The notes under the pieces: model-generated
Told to the model about the DNA's origin: nothing
The model's input: only the letters and a program-made list of their open reading frames with translations
Database searches by the model: none
Made by a program: the position numbers and the translations under genes
DNA from: Nymphaea colorata
Taxonomy: Eukaryota > Streptophyta > Magnoliopsida > Nymphaeales > Nymphaeaceae
Length of the DNA stretch: 64,000 nucleotides
NCBI RefSeq assembly: GCF_008831285.2
Contig: NC_045142.1
Location: forward strand, 25,495,876-25,559,875
Direction: 5' to 3'
Part shown: positions 1 to 11,877 of the stretch, in pieces
How positions within the stretch are numbered: position 1 is the stretch's first letter
Layout of the letters: every line of letters starts with the position of its first letter

Positions 1-148
1 GTCAAAGGGACAGAAGCAAATGGAAAGAAAAATAAAACATTCTTTCATATTGTCATGCATACAGCATACTATATAGTAATTGTTGATTTGTATTGTGGCA
101 TATAAATTACTGATCTACAGCTAAACTGTAATTGCTCATGCATGGGCA

Positions 149-590
149 GTTTAGTCCCACATTGGAGATGCATAGGAATCTTCAAGGGTTTATAAACATT
201 TGGCTCTATATTTGATTAACCTTTTTAAGAATAGAATCGAAGCTGCTAGGGGGTGGATTGAAATCTGGCAAACTAGAAGCCTGGGCCCAGCATGGGAGTA
301 TGGAAGGTTGTTATAGTTGGTATAAAAACATAGTTCAACACTCTTGAGGTCTCACATGTGTAGAAGCTTGTGCTTTAAAGGTGTTGGATTGTAATAGCCC
401 CTGTTTGGGGAGTTTATTCCCATGCTGAAGATGCGTGAAAAATTTCGGGGGTATACGAGATGCTTGGCTTTATGTTTTGTTCTTTTGGTTTATAGCCCTT
501 TTAAGGCTAGAACTGAAGCTACTAGGAGCAGACTAAGATCCACCAAACTAGAAGCTTGAGCCCAGTGTGGGAGTGGACCATGTTGTTACA
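149..590 (+). repeat. Diverged direct duplication at the left edge
   Basis: Two related blocks lie about 262-276 bases apart. AGTTTAGTCCCACATTGGAG (149) recurs as a diverged AGTTTATTCCCATGCTGAAG (411). The segment starting GAAGCTGCTAGG at 239 recurs as GAAGCTACTAGG at 515, followed in both by AAACTAGAAGC and GCCCAG. The rest of 1-1122 shows no exon I could recognise and is probably an intron of the SNF4-like gene. Confidence 0.6.
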
Positions 591-1122
591 TAAAGCGCTG
601 AGGGCACATGAAAATACGAGAGCTTCCAAGGAGTTCCTATAGCTGCAACTTGAGCTTTAACCCCAAGCCACTTTCGCACTGCAAAGGGTCTGTCTCTTGG
701 TTGACTCTTGTGAAAAGAAAATACGAGGAAGAAAGCAGAACAGATAAAAGAAACAGAGTCAATTGGTTTAGTGAATGATGGGGCATGTAGTGTGTCACTT
801 TGATGAGGCTTTCTTTTTCCCCTTTCTTCCTTTGGGGGTCAAATTTCTGTTCAAAATAATCTAGATTTGGGATTTGTGAAATGCAAATGTAAGGTATTAG
901 TTGAGGTAGAGGTGTCAACAGTGAAGGAAACAGGGCCTGTTTTAATCAAGTTACTAGTAAACAAGTTATGCTGGTTTCGGTAATAGTCAGGTATCTTAGA
1001 TATTCATAGCACGTTTAGCTGTCTTATGCAAGGTCTTGTTTTAGGTTTTATTACATAATCCTTGAAGCTTTGCTGTTGAGTTTCTCTCTCTGCTATCTGA
1101 GCAAGTGTCTAATGCATTGCAG

Positions 1123-4100
1123 GGAATTCCAGGAGCTCCTCTCTGGGACTCCTATAGAGGTCAGTTTGTTGGGATGCTGAGCCCATTAGACTTCATTTTG
1201 ATTTTAAGAGAGGTAACATGCATTTGTACCTTAGACATTCTCCTTGGTTGAATCTTCTATTATCTGATGGCAGTGTTTTGTCCTTTCACTGTAAAAAGTT
1301 GCTTTCAATTGCTGGAATTAGTTACTTATTTCTATATGAAAATGCTTTGAAGGTGCGTGGTTTCATAACTGATTGGTGTGTTGGTATGTGGAGTTAGTAA
1401 CCCTTTAGCTGGCTTAGATCTGGCAATAGGACATTGATTTTCTTGGTCAGTTTCTAAGCTGGTAGCATTCCATAGTATCTGGCATGATATGCGAGTTTGA
1501 CTGAGAAGTTATTCCTTGGGAAGGATTGACAAAATCAAGATTTTTTCTTTTGTTTTTGTTTTTTCTACAAGTTATTATTTTTTAATTACATTTAAAAACA
1601 TTGTTTTTATTCTCATACCTATAAGGTCAATCAAGTGATAGATCCTTGAGATGCATCAAGTTGGAGGCCTACTGTGGAAGCCCTTCATGTCTAGAAACAG
1701 GCTTAGATGCTGGTAGGACTGAGTAAAAAAGGGGAAGATTATACGTGCCTGCAACTGCAGATTACACACAGTTCTAGGTGATGAATGTGCCACAGGCAAA
1801 ACCAAGAAGTATGTTTGTTTATCCAGTGATAGCACGGTGTTCCCGTTGCCAATGTGCACTTGTCCTTGGCTGGAATTGTGAGGTTAGCATGCTCTTAAAT
1901 CTTTCTGGAGTATGAGATGCTGGCTTTTCTAACATGTGAATGGCTGGAAAGAACACAAATATATTGAAAAAGGACATGGTAAGCTATAAGGTTTTGCAAT
2001 ATTAGCTGGTTTTCATGTTCAAGGAGAATGCCATATTTGCTAAAAGTTCATGTCTGATTGCTATTGGTTTAAGATTTGCTTTACATTGTTTGTTCTGGAT
2101 ATTGATTGATCCTTTTCTTTCCTCTTTGGTTTGGAGTTGTTTCTTACTTTTTAGTAAGGCCCTCTTTTTCACTCACCGGTTACCCAAAAAAAAAAGAATT
2201 ACGAATTGCATCTTGCATACTTGTGATGGGTGCATTGAAATCTCTAACCTTCAGAGTGCTCGGTTACTTGAATTTCTAAATTTTTGGTATTCTCTTTAAT
2301 ATTTTGTTTGTGCACAGCTTGGAAATCATGGGTCTATACTAACAGAGGAAGAGTTGGAAACTCATACAATTTCTGCTTGGAAGGAAGAGAAGATGCATCT
2401 CCATAGACAAACAGTTCGAAGACCACTTGTTCATGTGAGAGTTTACCACTTATTTCTCTTTGAAGCCTTGCTTCTATGAGAACCTTTCCTTATTATTGGG
2501 AAAGTGAATGTATCATTGTCTGTATCTTATGTTGCACGATCAATTATTGCATTTCCTAATCTTGTAGCTTGTATATGTGGTATTTTGTTTCAAATTCAAG
2601 TACATGATTGTTTTGGTTACTTATTTTACACTTTTACCCTTGGAAATATTCTCTTGGTGCTAGGCATATCTTGTTTATGCTGTCTCGCCCAAATGAAAGT
2701 ACTACTGATACTTCCTTGGGATCATGCATCTTGTATAGCCTCTGTTTGACTCTTCTGAAATTCATGTGTACAGCCATCTGCTGTAAATTGTAAATTAATA
2801 AACTATAGTTTGTCAAGCCAAATTAGAAGCTTCATTGCACAAGAAAGGTTGGTTAAGCCTTTTCTCTTTCTTGCATTGTTGATAAATACTCAATTTTCTG
2901 CATAATAGAGTAGATTTTTACACATCTAACTATAAGAAAATTTAGTGGATAAAAGGTTTATAGGGTTTCAGATGAGATGATGTCGTGATGATCATATTAT
3001 GTGTTGAAATTATTCGTCGATTTTTTTGAAGAAGTGGCACTTGATGTTAAAGGGTTAAAACTTTTTATGAAGTTGTATTGGATGTTAAAAAACTTATTTA
3101 TTTTATTTAATTATGCTACACTGCTAATGAACTTCTTAGTGTATAGTGCTTAGGTTTGAACTTTGAACAATTTTCCATGCAACTTGAATTGAGGCAAATA
3201 TCCTTTTATATTACATATTTGTACAATGTTTTCAACATTATCTTTGCTGAATTTGTTCACTTTGAAATTACAGCTTATGTATGTGCCATGACCGTTTAAG
3301 CATGGTTGAACATGTGCAGGCTGGTCCTTGTGATTCCTTGAAGGATGTGGCTTTAAAAATTTTACAGAAGAAAGTAGCTACAATTCCTATCGTTCATTCT
3401 TCCTCGCAAGATGGATCTTTTCCACAGATACTACATATTGCATCCCTTTCTGGAATTCTAAAATGTGAACTTCATAATCTTTTCCAATCTTAATAAGCAT
3501 TAAAACTATGGTCAACATTTACCATTGAAAAAATTCCAGGTATATGCAGGCACTTCCGACATTCATCTAGTTCACTGCCAATTTTACAGCAACCTATTTG
3601 CACCTTGGGATTCGGCACATGGGCTCCAACTATTGATGGATCACATGAACATCATTTAGCTACACTAAAGCCAAGCGCATCACTAAGTTCAGCACTCTCT
3701 CTGTTACTCCAAGGTAGTATTCTTACTGTTATCAATATCAATGCACTTATATAAAGATTTCAGCTGTTAAATGCTCAAAGTTACAAGGTTTCTAATCAAC
3801 ATTGATTTCTATGTGATATATTGGGAACTTCTGCATGGGCTGATACTAAGATGTTGCTTAGTCCTCTCTTCGTGTGCAAAAGAAAATTTTAGGGGGGGAT
3901 GGGGCTGATACTAGTTTATTGAAAATTGTAAAAAGGTTTTGGGGAGGTGGTTTGGGTTTAAATTTTATTAAAGTATCTTTTTTCTCTCTCGGCTTTTGCT
4001 AGTTCATGATTCTAAAAGGATATGTTCATTATCTTTTCTTCTTTGCAGCTGAAGTTAGTTCAATACCAATAGTTGACGATAACAATTCTCTTGTTGATAT

Positions 4101-7100
4101 ATACTCTAGAAGGTAAGTCAATCTTTGGTCCTCTGTGCAATCCTTGTTTCACCTGCAAACATATGTTACTGGAACTATGAAAATCGAAAAGTCCTAGTTC
4201 GTCCATACACAAATACCTTATATATATGTAGCTTTTGACATAAGAGTTACTTGCCTTTTCTCTTCTCAGTGATATCACAGCTTTGGCAAAAGACAGAGCT
4301 TACGTGCAAATTCATCTTGATGAAATGAGTATTCATCAGGTAACTGCTATCTGCTTGCTAATTTGCTTATGCTTCCATTAATTTGTCATTCTTCTGATGA
4401 GGTGTTATATTTATAGATCGTTCTGCGGTTATGTAACTGGATTGCCACATTCCCATGGCTGCATTGAAAAATGTATACAAGTTTATCTGCATGATTGAGT
4501 TAACATTTTAGGCTTTTTATTTTTTTTTGAAATGAAGGATACCAGCATTGTCATTTTCTTTGGTTATGTAACTGGATTGCCACATTCCCATGGTTGCATT
4601 GAAAAATGTATACAAGTTTATCTGCATGATTGAGTTAACATTTTAGGCTTTTTATTTTTTTCTGAAATTAAGGATACCAGCATTGTCATTTTCTTTCATT
4701 GGAGCATTGAGTTTATTGTGTGAACTTTTGATCTGAACAAAATTTGCTGTTAGAATCTGCAATACCTGGTACCAGCAGTATTGTATATGATAAGCAGTGG
4801 TACTCATGATTAGATCCTTTGGTTGCCTAAATCAACTTTTGTCTTCTAAAGTTTTGCATTATTTCTATCAATTTTGGCAATTACCCAGTACCAAAAACAG
4901 AGTATAAGACATAAAATTCACGACTAGGTCCTTTAATTATCTAAGTCAACTGTTAGCTTCTAATCCGTTGTTATCCTTTTTTTTTTTTTTAAGTGTTAGC
5001 CCATTTGTTTCCTTGCTCCTGCTAGTTTGTTGTTTCTTCTGCTTATCTCATGATAAGCTGACCAAAAATTTTTAATTGTACTCCACTGCTGGGACATGTG
5101 TCTACAGTTCAAACCAAACTACTGCTGCTGTCTGATTCTTGCTTCTCAAAAGATTTCATTCTAAAATTTTTAGTGTACATTTTCGGTATCTTCTTGTCCT
5201 AGTACCATCTGGTATAAAACTGTGAGTAAAATGACCCTTCCTGTCATTCTGAAATGTTTCACGGCTATGCATGTTTATCTGTTTCATAGATCAAATATTA
5301 GAAAAAAAAAAAGGAGAAACATCATGAATTCATGCTTATCTAAGAAAATACAAAGTAAGATCTTTGTTGATCTACCTCTGATAAATTTAGTAAAAGTACC
5401 ATTCCATTTTTTATGATAACTAATCCTTTTTGTAACAACTTCAAGATGCTTCAGGATAGACATACCTTGTTATGTATGCTGTCGACTTGTAATATTGAAA
5501 GTTTAAAATATAATCCAATCTTTCTTTCTGTAATTTTTAAAAAAAATTATTGATTCTGCCAATCAGAAGGAGCACATATTCATATGGCAGCAAGAAGTCA
5601 TATAAGAGCTACAATATTTTAAAGGACTATGACTTTACAAACACAATACAAAGGGGCAGCATTATGTTGAATGTCTTTTAGGCCAGGAAGGTGTCCTTTG
5701 GCAAACTGTCCAAACTGTGAAGTGGCAATCTGTGTGCACTACCATTATTATGTATCAGTGCTATATTTGGTTGGTTTCTCATAATGTATGCTTGTGCAAA
5801 CTAAGCACATTTTTTTCTGAGAAGCCTAAAAAAAAGCCATCTTCTTGTTTTCTGATAAAGGAAAGCTTTTTTCATTAAAAATTTGCTTTTGAGGTGAATT
5901 ATATTAAGTCAATTGCATCTGCAGGCTGCATTTTCATCAAGCCATATCTTAACCATGAATTTTGGAAAGATGTGAAAGAAATGGATAAGAGTCGTTGGTG
6001 GCAGAGACCAGACTCCTTCTACATCTCTTAGTTCAAACCTATGTCACATAGGTACGGGTACGGGTGCCGGTACGGGTACGGTTACAGACCATTTTCAAAA
6101 AACTTGGGTACAGGGGTACGGCCGTACACACACGGACATATATATATATATATATATATATCAAAAAATTTCAAACAAAATAACATATTCACACATGTAT
6201 AGCAAAAAGTTGCAAACAGAATAACACACTTACTTTCACACTTAAATCATGGTCCAAAACACGGTATGGAAGTAATTAACTTACAATTAGTTCCTATCCT
6301 GTCGAGTAAGAAATAACACAGAAGCAGGATGCACAATGTCAGAAAAAACATGAAACCTGTCGAGTAAGAAATAACACATTTCATGCTTAATAGACCATAA
6401 TATACTGTCTGCAATTAGTTCCTATCTCTCATGGTTTTGGGCAGGCAAATCACAACGCTGATGTGTGTTCAAAGCTCATTACAAGAGAACCAGTATTGTC
6501 TTCGGAAGTCTTGCTTGGTATTGCGAAAAGGAAAAAAAGAAAAAAAAAAGAACGATAGAGCTTAGGGGAAAGCCAAGATCCTACTGAAGGAGAAAAATAG
6601 CTGATTGAAACATCACGGCACTGACAGTGGAGGAAAAAAAAAAAGAACATCAGCAACTACTCCCATCGCCGGCAGAAAAGGAAAAACTCATCTGCAATGC
6701 AATAAAGTACGGGGGAAAGCTACTCATTCAAGAAAAGAAAAGCCCAAAAACATCAAAAAACACAAAATGGCTCATGTGAAAGATGAAAAGGGACGCGAAA
6801 CAGGGGAACCACAACGGCGACAGGCGGTGGGTATTCTGCCTGTCGTCGCCGGTCGTTGCTGGCGGCGATGGATCGCTGCCTGTCGTTGCCAGCGGTGAAG
6901 GCAGGGGTGGAGCCGACGATGAAATGGTGTAAAAATAAAACCTTGACACTTGACAGTCACCTTCTGCCATCGCTTGTCGCCGCTGTGTTCGCCGCTGCCT
7001 TTGTCGCCGGACTCGTGAGAGGTAAGTCAGACGAGAAAAGGAGAAAAGGGTTTCGAGCGAAACCCTTACGATTTTAGTTATTTTTTAACGTTAAAATGGT

Positions 7101-9245
7101 TTTAAAATTTAAAATGAAATAATCGTTAAAAAAAAGACAAATTTGGACTTTGTCAAACTTGACCGTGTTCGAAAAAGGTCAGATACGGCCTCCAGTACGT
7201 TGACCGTACTCGGTACGGTCAACACGTACCGGGGCCGTACCCAGGCCCATACCGGTACCGGCAGGGTACGCCTCCTTTGGAGGCGTACCCGTGTTATACA
7301 GGTTCAAACTGAAGCAACAGGAAGCCTGAAGCTTCTGCTAATTCTATATCATATATTGCACAATACAGCATTATAGTTGTTTCATATTAAATTGAAGATA
7401 CAATGAAGCAGAGCCTGTGCCTGTTATATTCTTGGTATTGCATTTCTTATTGGTTTTATAAGATATTTTTTTGGAAGAGGATTTATTTTCAAAGAAGTAC
7501 AATTTTGTCAAGCAAACAGTTGCTTTTCAAGGTCAAGAGGTCCCTGTACCTTTTTCCTTTTCAAGGTCAATTTTGTGCATTGCAACTTTACTGTTTTCCT
7601 GTTTGCATTCAAATCAATAAGTGGCTTTCAAAGCTGTTTCTTTGTTTCTAAATGCCCTTTGTTTGGGGTAAATTGGTCACTGAAATTTTGTTGAACTGAA
7701 CTAATTTAAACGCAAAATGTAGGTTTCTTTTTTCAACGACTGTTCCTTCCATGTGCATACTTTTTAGTTTCTTTATTTTTCTCGATGTAAAAAATGGGGC
7801 TATTTTGGTGGTCCCATATTTTGCTGCTGGTATCATGTTAGGTAGCAGCTGGTAGAATCAGTAATCGCAGACAGCCAATGCATGGCAACATTGCTTAGTT
7901 CATGCTATATTTATTTCAGCTATGATAACATTGCTTAGTCGATGAACTTTGAATGGAGCCCTGACCACCATGCCTCAAAGCACAACACAGTGGAAAGTGC
8001 AGGGTAGTAATTATCATGGCTCGAACTTGACCCAGGGTCTTTACTTGAAGGCGCTTCTTGGTGTTAAACTCAGTCTTGCATTCATTTATGGTTACATTTT
8101 GTGTTGAAGTTTTACTTGTCTTTAGTTACATCTAAGATATGTTCGTTTGGAAGTCAGACTAAGGCAGACAGACACGTGATATGCAGTTGTACTTGTACTA
8201 ATCTTGTATGTATTGCTAGATTATGTTTAATGTTCTGCATTTTTCTCTTGCTATTTTGAAACATATTATTTACCTATACTGTATCTTTTAATTTTCAGGA
8301 GGAGGTTTTACTTTTTAAGAAAGATTTTGTTTGTTTGAATATTTCAAACGTCATTTGTGTGTACGCATATTGTTGTTAATGTTTCTTACTTTCAGGTTCT
8401 TTATGAAGCTTAATTTGAATTGTTTGGCTATGTGATTAATACTTCAGTGGAAGAATCTGTTGAAATATTTATTCTGGTCGACCTTTAAGAGTTCTTATAT
8501 TTTTTGTCGTTAGCCATTACCATCTTGTCAGATTTGGCGATTAGGTTATTCTGCCTGATTTATATGTTCTACTTTGTTTACTTCACTCATTTGTTTTGTT
8601 GTGTTTCATTTTTTGAAGGACTTCTGGCTCTATTATGTGTCACTTATTCTTGTAAACCTGTCAAAGAAACATTGTCTGTTAGCTAGCCATGTTTTTTGGC
8701 TGGTTTTTAGAAAGAGTAATAATTTGGTACTGGAGAGTCAATCTTACAGTCGCACTGTGAAAATGGTTTGTCATACACATGGAAAATTCAAACCTCAGGA
8801 AACAATTTGATTTTACACAAAATCTGCCAATTGTTCCACATGGCAGCACTTACTCTGGGTTTTATTTTTGTTTGAGATATTATTTGGTAGTCACAGTTAT
8901 CTTCCAGTGCGATGACTGATTTCATGTTGGACTTTTTTTCAGGCACTTCAATTAGGTCAGGATATGAATTCTCCATATGGCTTCTATAGCGGGCAGAGAT
9001 GTCAAATGTGTTTGCGGACTGACCCCCTTCATAAAGTCATGGAGCGCTTAGCTCATCCAGGTAATTATCTGCTTATGGGGACATTTTGCCATGGATGCTG
9101 CTTTTTTTTTTAAAGGATTGCAAAGTTACTTTCTTTTTGGTTTGTGTTTTTAGGGGTTCGACGGGTAGTCATTGTTGAGGCTGGTAGCAAGCGTGTTGAG
9201 GGCATTGTATCATTGAGTGATGTGTTCAACTTCTTGCTTGGCTAG
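1123..9245 (+). CDS. SNF4: SNF4-like (KIN-beta-gamma) regulatory subunit of SnRK1 kinase, 3' part
   Basis: Eight in-frame exons are visible: 1123-1212, 2318-2434, 3320-3464, 3540-3713, 4049-4112, 4270-4339, 8943-9060 and 9154-9245 (stop TAG 9243-9245). All have GT..AG borders and together encode 289 C-terminal residues. The 5' exons, which in this family encode a glycogen-binding (CBM48-like) domain and the first CBS motif, lie left of the window. Visible parts are the end of CBS1 ([16 protein letters not shown]), the family signature [19 protein letters not shown]2 ([19 protein letters not shown]), the linker [20 protein letters not shown]3 ([24 protein letters not shown]) and CBS4 ([18 protein letters not shown], ending FNFLLG). 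Known family role: the gamma-type subunit of the plant SnRK1 complex, in energy and sugar signalling. The large intron 4340-8942 holds a transposon and a recent tandem duplication. The family assignment is secure; the 5' end is missing. Confidence 0.93.
4427..4696 (+). repeat. Recent 135-bp tandem duplication in an intron
   Basis: A 135-base segment beginning GGTTATGTAACTGGATTGCC at 4427 is repeated at 4562. By eye the copies differ at about three positions, so the duplication looks young. It lies in the large intron of the SNF4-like gene, about 90 bases after the exon ending at 4339. Confidence 0.9.
6039..7301. mobile_element. Non-autonomous DNA transposon, hAT-like, in the SNF4 intron
   Basis: The 8-base direct repeat GTTCAAAC (6031-6038 and 7302-7309) flanks a 1,263-base insert, as expected for a hAT-type target-site duplication. 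The ends are imperfect inverted repeats: CTATGTCACATAGGTACG on the left against CTGTATAACACGGGTACG read inward from the right. Inside the left end are iterated GGTACGGGTACGG motifs (6050-6090). The same motif recurs inverted near the right end (7195-7290). Such subterminal repeats are typical transposase-binding sites in hAT elements. The interior has an AT microsatellite (6138-6161) and a GC-rich core rich in CGCCG/GTCGCC words (6670-7075), unlike the surrounding intron. I recognise no transposase. Superfamily is inferred from TSD length. Confidence 0.75.
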
Positions 9246-10046
9246 GATTGGTTTCTCAACCATGTGGCTGGATAGTATAACTGATGCCCTTGCAAGTGCA
9301 GGGACGAGAGAGCAAAAAGGGGAAAAAAGGGAAAAATGTTCCTTGCTTCTGCTCTTATGGCAGCTTAATTCTATGATTAATTATGGATCTTAACATTTTC
9401 TTTGATTGGATGGCCCTGGTTTTAGAGCTTTGTTTCTTGTTTCACAGGCTCAACCTGAGGTCTGTAAATGAGGGAGTTGGCATTTCCTTTTCTTAATTAT
9501 TCATGCATTTTCATGCTAATGCCTTCCATATTTTATGATTTTGTATACTGATAAGACTCCATATCATGTCACCATGAAATTAATGAATTTTCGCATTCTT
9601 AGTTTATCTTTTTCTTCTCGAATCTTGATCTTTGGAAATACAATTTTGTCATTTGCAAAAGAAATCCTGCGCTCAGAAGTTCGTGTGTTTCCATCTGCTC
9701 TGGTATGCTTTGGTGTAACGTCCTGCACGCAAGGCCCTTTCGATCGTGCCTTTTTTGTTTTGGCAGATGTGAAGGTGCATCTCTCGTGCACATATGTAAG
9801 TATACGCTTTACATGCAGCTGCCTTGCTGAGGGTTGTGTTCGTGGTTACGTCAATGGTATTACTGTTACGTCAGGCCGTGTCTTCTGGTCTTTGTCTCAT
9901 CGCTGAGTTTCCGTGAGAACTGACAAGAACTTGATAGGTTTTGTTTTCAAAGAAAGCTATTAAATAACAGCTAAGCTACGGAGACCTGACAGTTTGTAAG
10001 GATTATCAATAGCTGTTGATAACTTTGTGTGTTTTAATCTCAACAG

Positions 10047-10221
10047 CTAAGCTCGGGTATTTTTCGTGGTTGGCGGAAGGAGCTGATGTTCATGGGAACC
10101 AAACCATGACTGCCGACCTTGCAATCATGGCCCTCTCCCACTATGCCGGCCCACATGCATTAGATCCCATTAGATTTTTAGTCGAACTTGATGGGCATTT
10201 ATGCGGCACAATGGTTCGTAG
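10047..10221 (+). other. Exon-like open stretch, unidentified
   Basis: A continuous open frame is bounded by an acceptor-like TCTCAACAG and a strong donor CGTAG|GTAAGT. It reads AKLGYFSWLAEGADVHG.. and ends ..GHLCGTMVRR. I do not recognise the protein and see no convincing partner exons, so it may be a gene relic, an alternative downstream exon or chance. Confidence 0.2.
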
Positions 10222-11559
10222 GTAAGTACATTATTTAATGTGGTGATCGGTGTTGAATTATGACGGAATGGAATTCTCTGAATGGTTTTAATGAGAAAAT
10301 GATGCCTTTCATTCGAACACTAAGCACCGATTGGCTTTCACAGGTGTCAGCAGGAAAATTTTAGGTTAGTAAGCAGTGGCTGTGCGTGGAAGCATGAAGG
10401 GACTTCCCTGCTCCCTGAGAATGGAAGGTTAAGAGATCTTCCTGCACGATGTGGGGAGGCAGGGACTGATCTCAGTTTTCTCGAAAAATCGTATACAAAC
10501 TGGTTACGAGGGGGATTCAATAAAACTGAATCCATGTGAACCGGGTGCCCCGGAGACTAGAATTAACGTTTTGGAAGAATTTGAATTTTCAACAGGTCCC
10601 ATTGTAAGAAAAAGAATGCGCTGCGGCTTTTAGCTTACTGCTGATGGGTTGCCGAGGTTGGTAGTGACTTAATTGTGACCCTTCTTTGAACCCCCTTGCA
10701 GGAACTGCCCTCATTTTGTGTTAGCTGGATTACCTTGACAGTTAGGGTAACATGCTAGTAGATTATTTTTTATGGCATTCAAGCACCTGGCCGCTCATTT
10801 TACGAACATTACACAAACCACTTTTGATATAGAGTTTGTAGTTGACATAAAAATCCGTGCACCTCTATCACTTTTTGCCACCATGTGGGAGATCATCTGG
10901 TCCAAACAGTTATCCGATGAAATGAAGAGGGATGAATTGCAGAAGCTTAAATATCTAAATTCATGTGTTCTGTGCAATTGGCATGGGAGCCAATTTCCCA
11001 TGGGGACCGAAAGGCCTTCAAGGACAGGTGACGCAGTCGAGCCATCATGGACCTAGTTTGCCAAACCAGCCATTCTTATATGATGACTCTAGCAAAGGAC
11101 GGAGGATATGATTTATGATCTTCGGAACTTGAGTATTCCTTTTTCTTGTTAGAAAATCTTGAGATTCCGATAGTCCTTCTCGAGTCGCCATCATTAGATT
11201 GCACGATAATGCACCAGGAGGCTCGTCTGTACTTCTGATAGCCTTCAGGCATTGATTAAAAAAAGGCTCAGCCCTAGGCGTCCTCCGAACTGCGACTTGG
11301 CCAGCCAGCAAGAGCAAAAATGAATTTTTCCTGTGTGTGTTTGATTAACCCCGCAGCAGCTCCTGTTATGCTTCCTCCAACTACCAACATGCATGTAATA
11401 ATGTAATAGTTTGCCTCATTTGTCCAACACCAACTGCCCAGAGGCTGCCAGACTCTAACCAGTTGCGTATCATCACTTTCATCCTTCCCGACCACTGCAG
11501 GTTTAAAATAATTCCCTTGCAACTTTCCTGCTTATTTCATCCTGCACTAGCTGCCAAGC

Positions 11560-11877
11560 CTTAGCCAATACACTTCCAAATGGCTGAACCATGCATAGGC
11601 ATCTTCTTTTCCCATAAGCTTCTCTTCTCCATGTAGCAACCTCGAATTAAACTGGCCCACGGGGAGTCATGGGTCATCGCCTGCAGGCCAAATAAGCTGC
11701 ACAAGCTTTATTTATCTCCACCATCCTTTTCAAACCAACTCCCCCTTCAGATTTAGGGAGGCAAACTCGTTTCCAGCTCAATGGCATCCTTTCTTGCCTC
11801 ATTGTCTCTCCATATAAATTTTGTGTTCCTAATGGTGTAGCATAGTTGGTTAGACTGGCAAGCAATTGCAAGTCCAA
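11560..11877 (-). pseudogene. Decayed LINE (non-LTR retrotransposon) fragment
   Basis: On the minus strand the frame reads LYGETMRQERMPLSWKRVCL followed by PKSEGGVGLKRMVEINKA. This matches the conserved segment between the reverse transcriptase and the zinc-binding C-terminus of plant L1-type LINEs (a tryptophan-lysine, then CLPK.EGGLG, then a NKA motif). After ACAAYLACRR the frame is broken by stops, but the next 60 codons (..GQFNSRLLHGEEKLMGKEDA..) still fit that domain's pattern. About 270 bases further upstream on the same strand (12146-12403) is a frame containing KSWASIVGK. This might be the remains of the element's ORF1, which would imply a large internal deletion; that part is weak. 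Confidence 0.6.

Noticed and set aside
6605-7077. Host gene exons in the GC-rich core of the intronic transposon
   Set aside because: Frames on both strands are low-complexity (Ala/Arg/Pro-rich) and none shows a family motif. A captured fragment remains possible but is unsupported.
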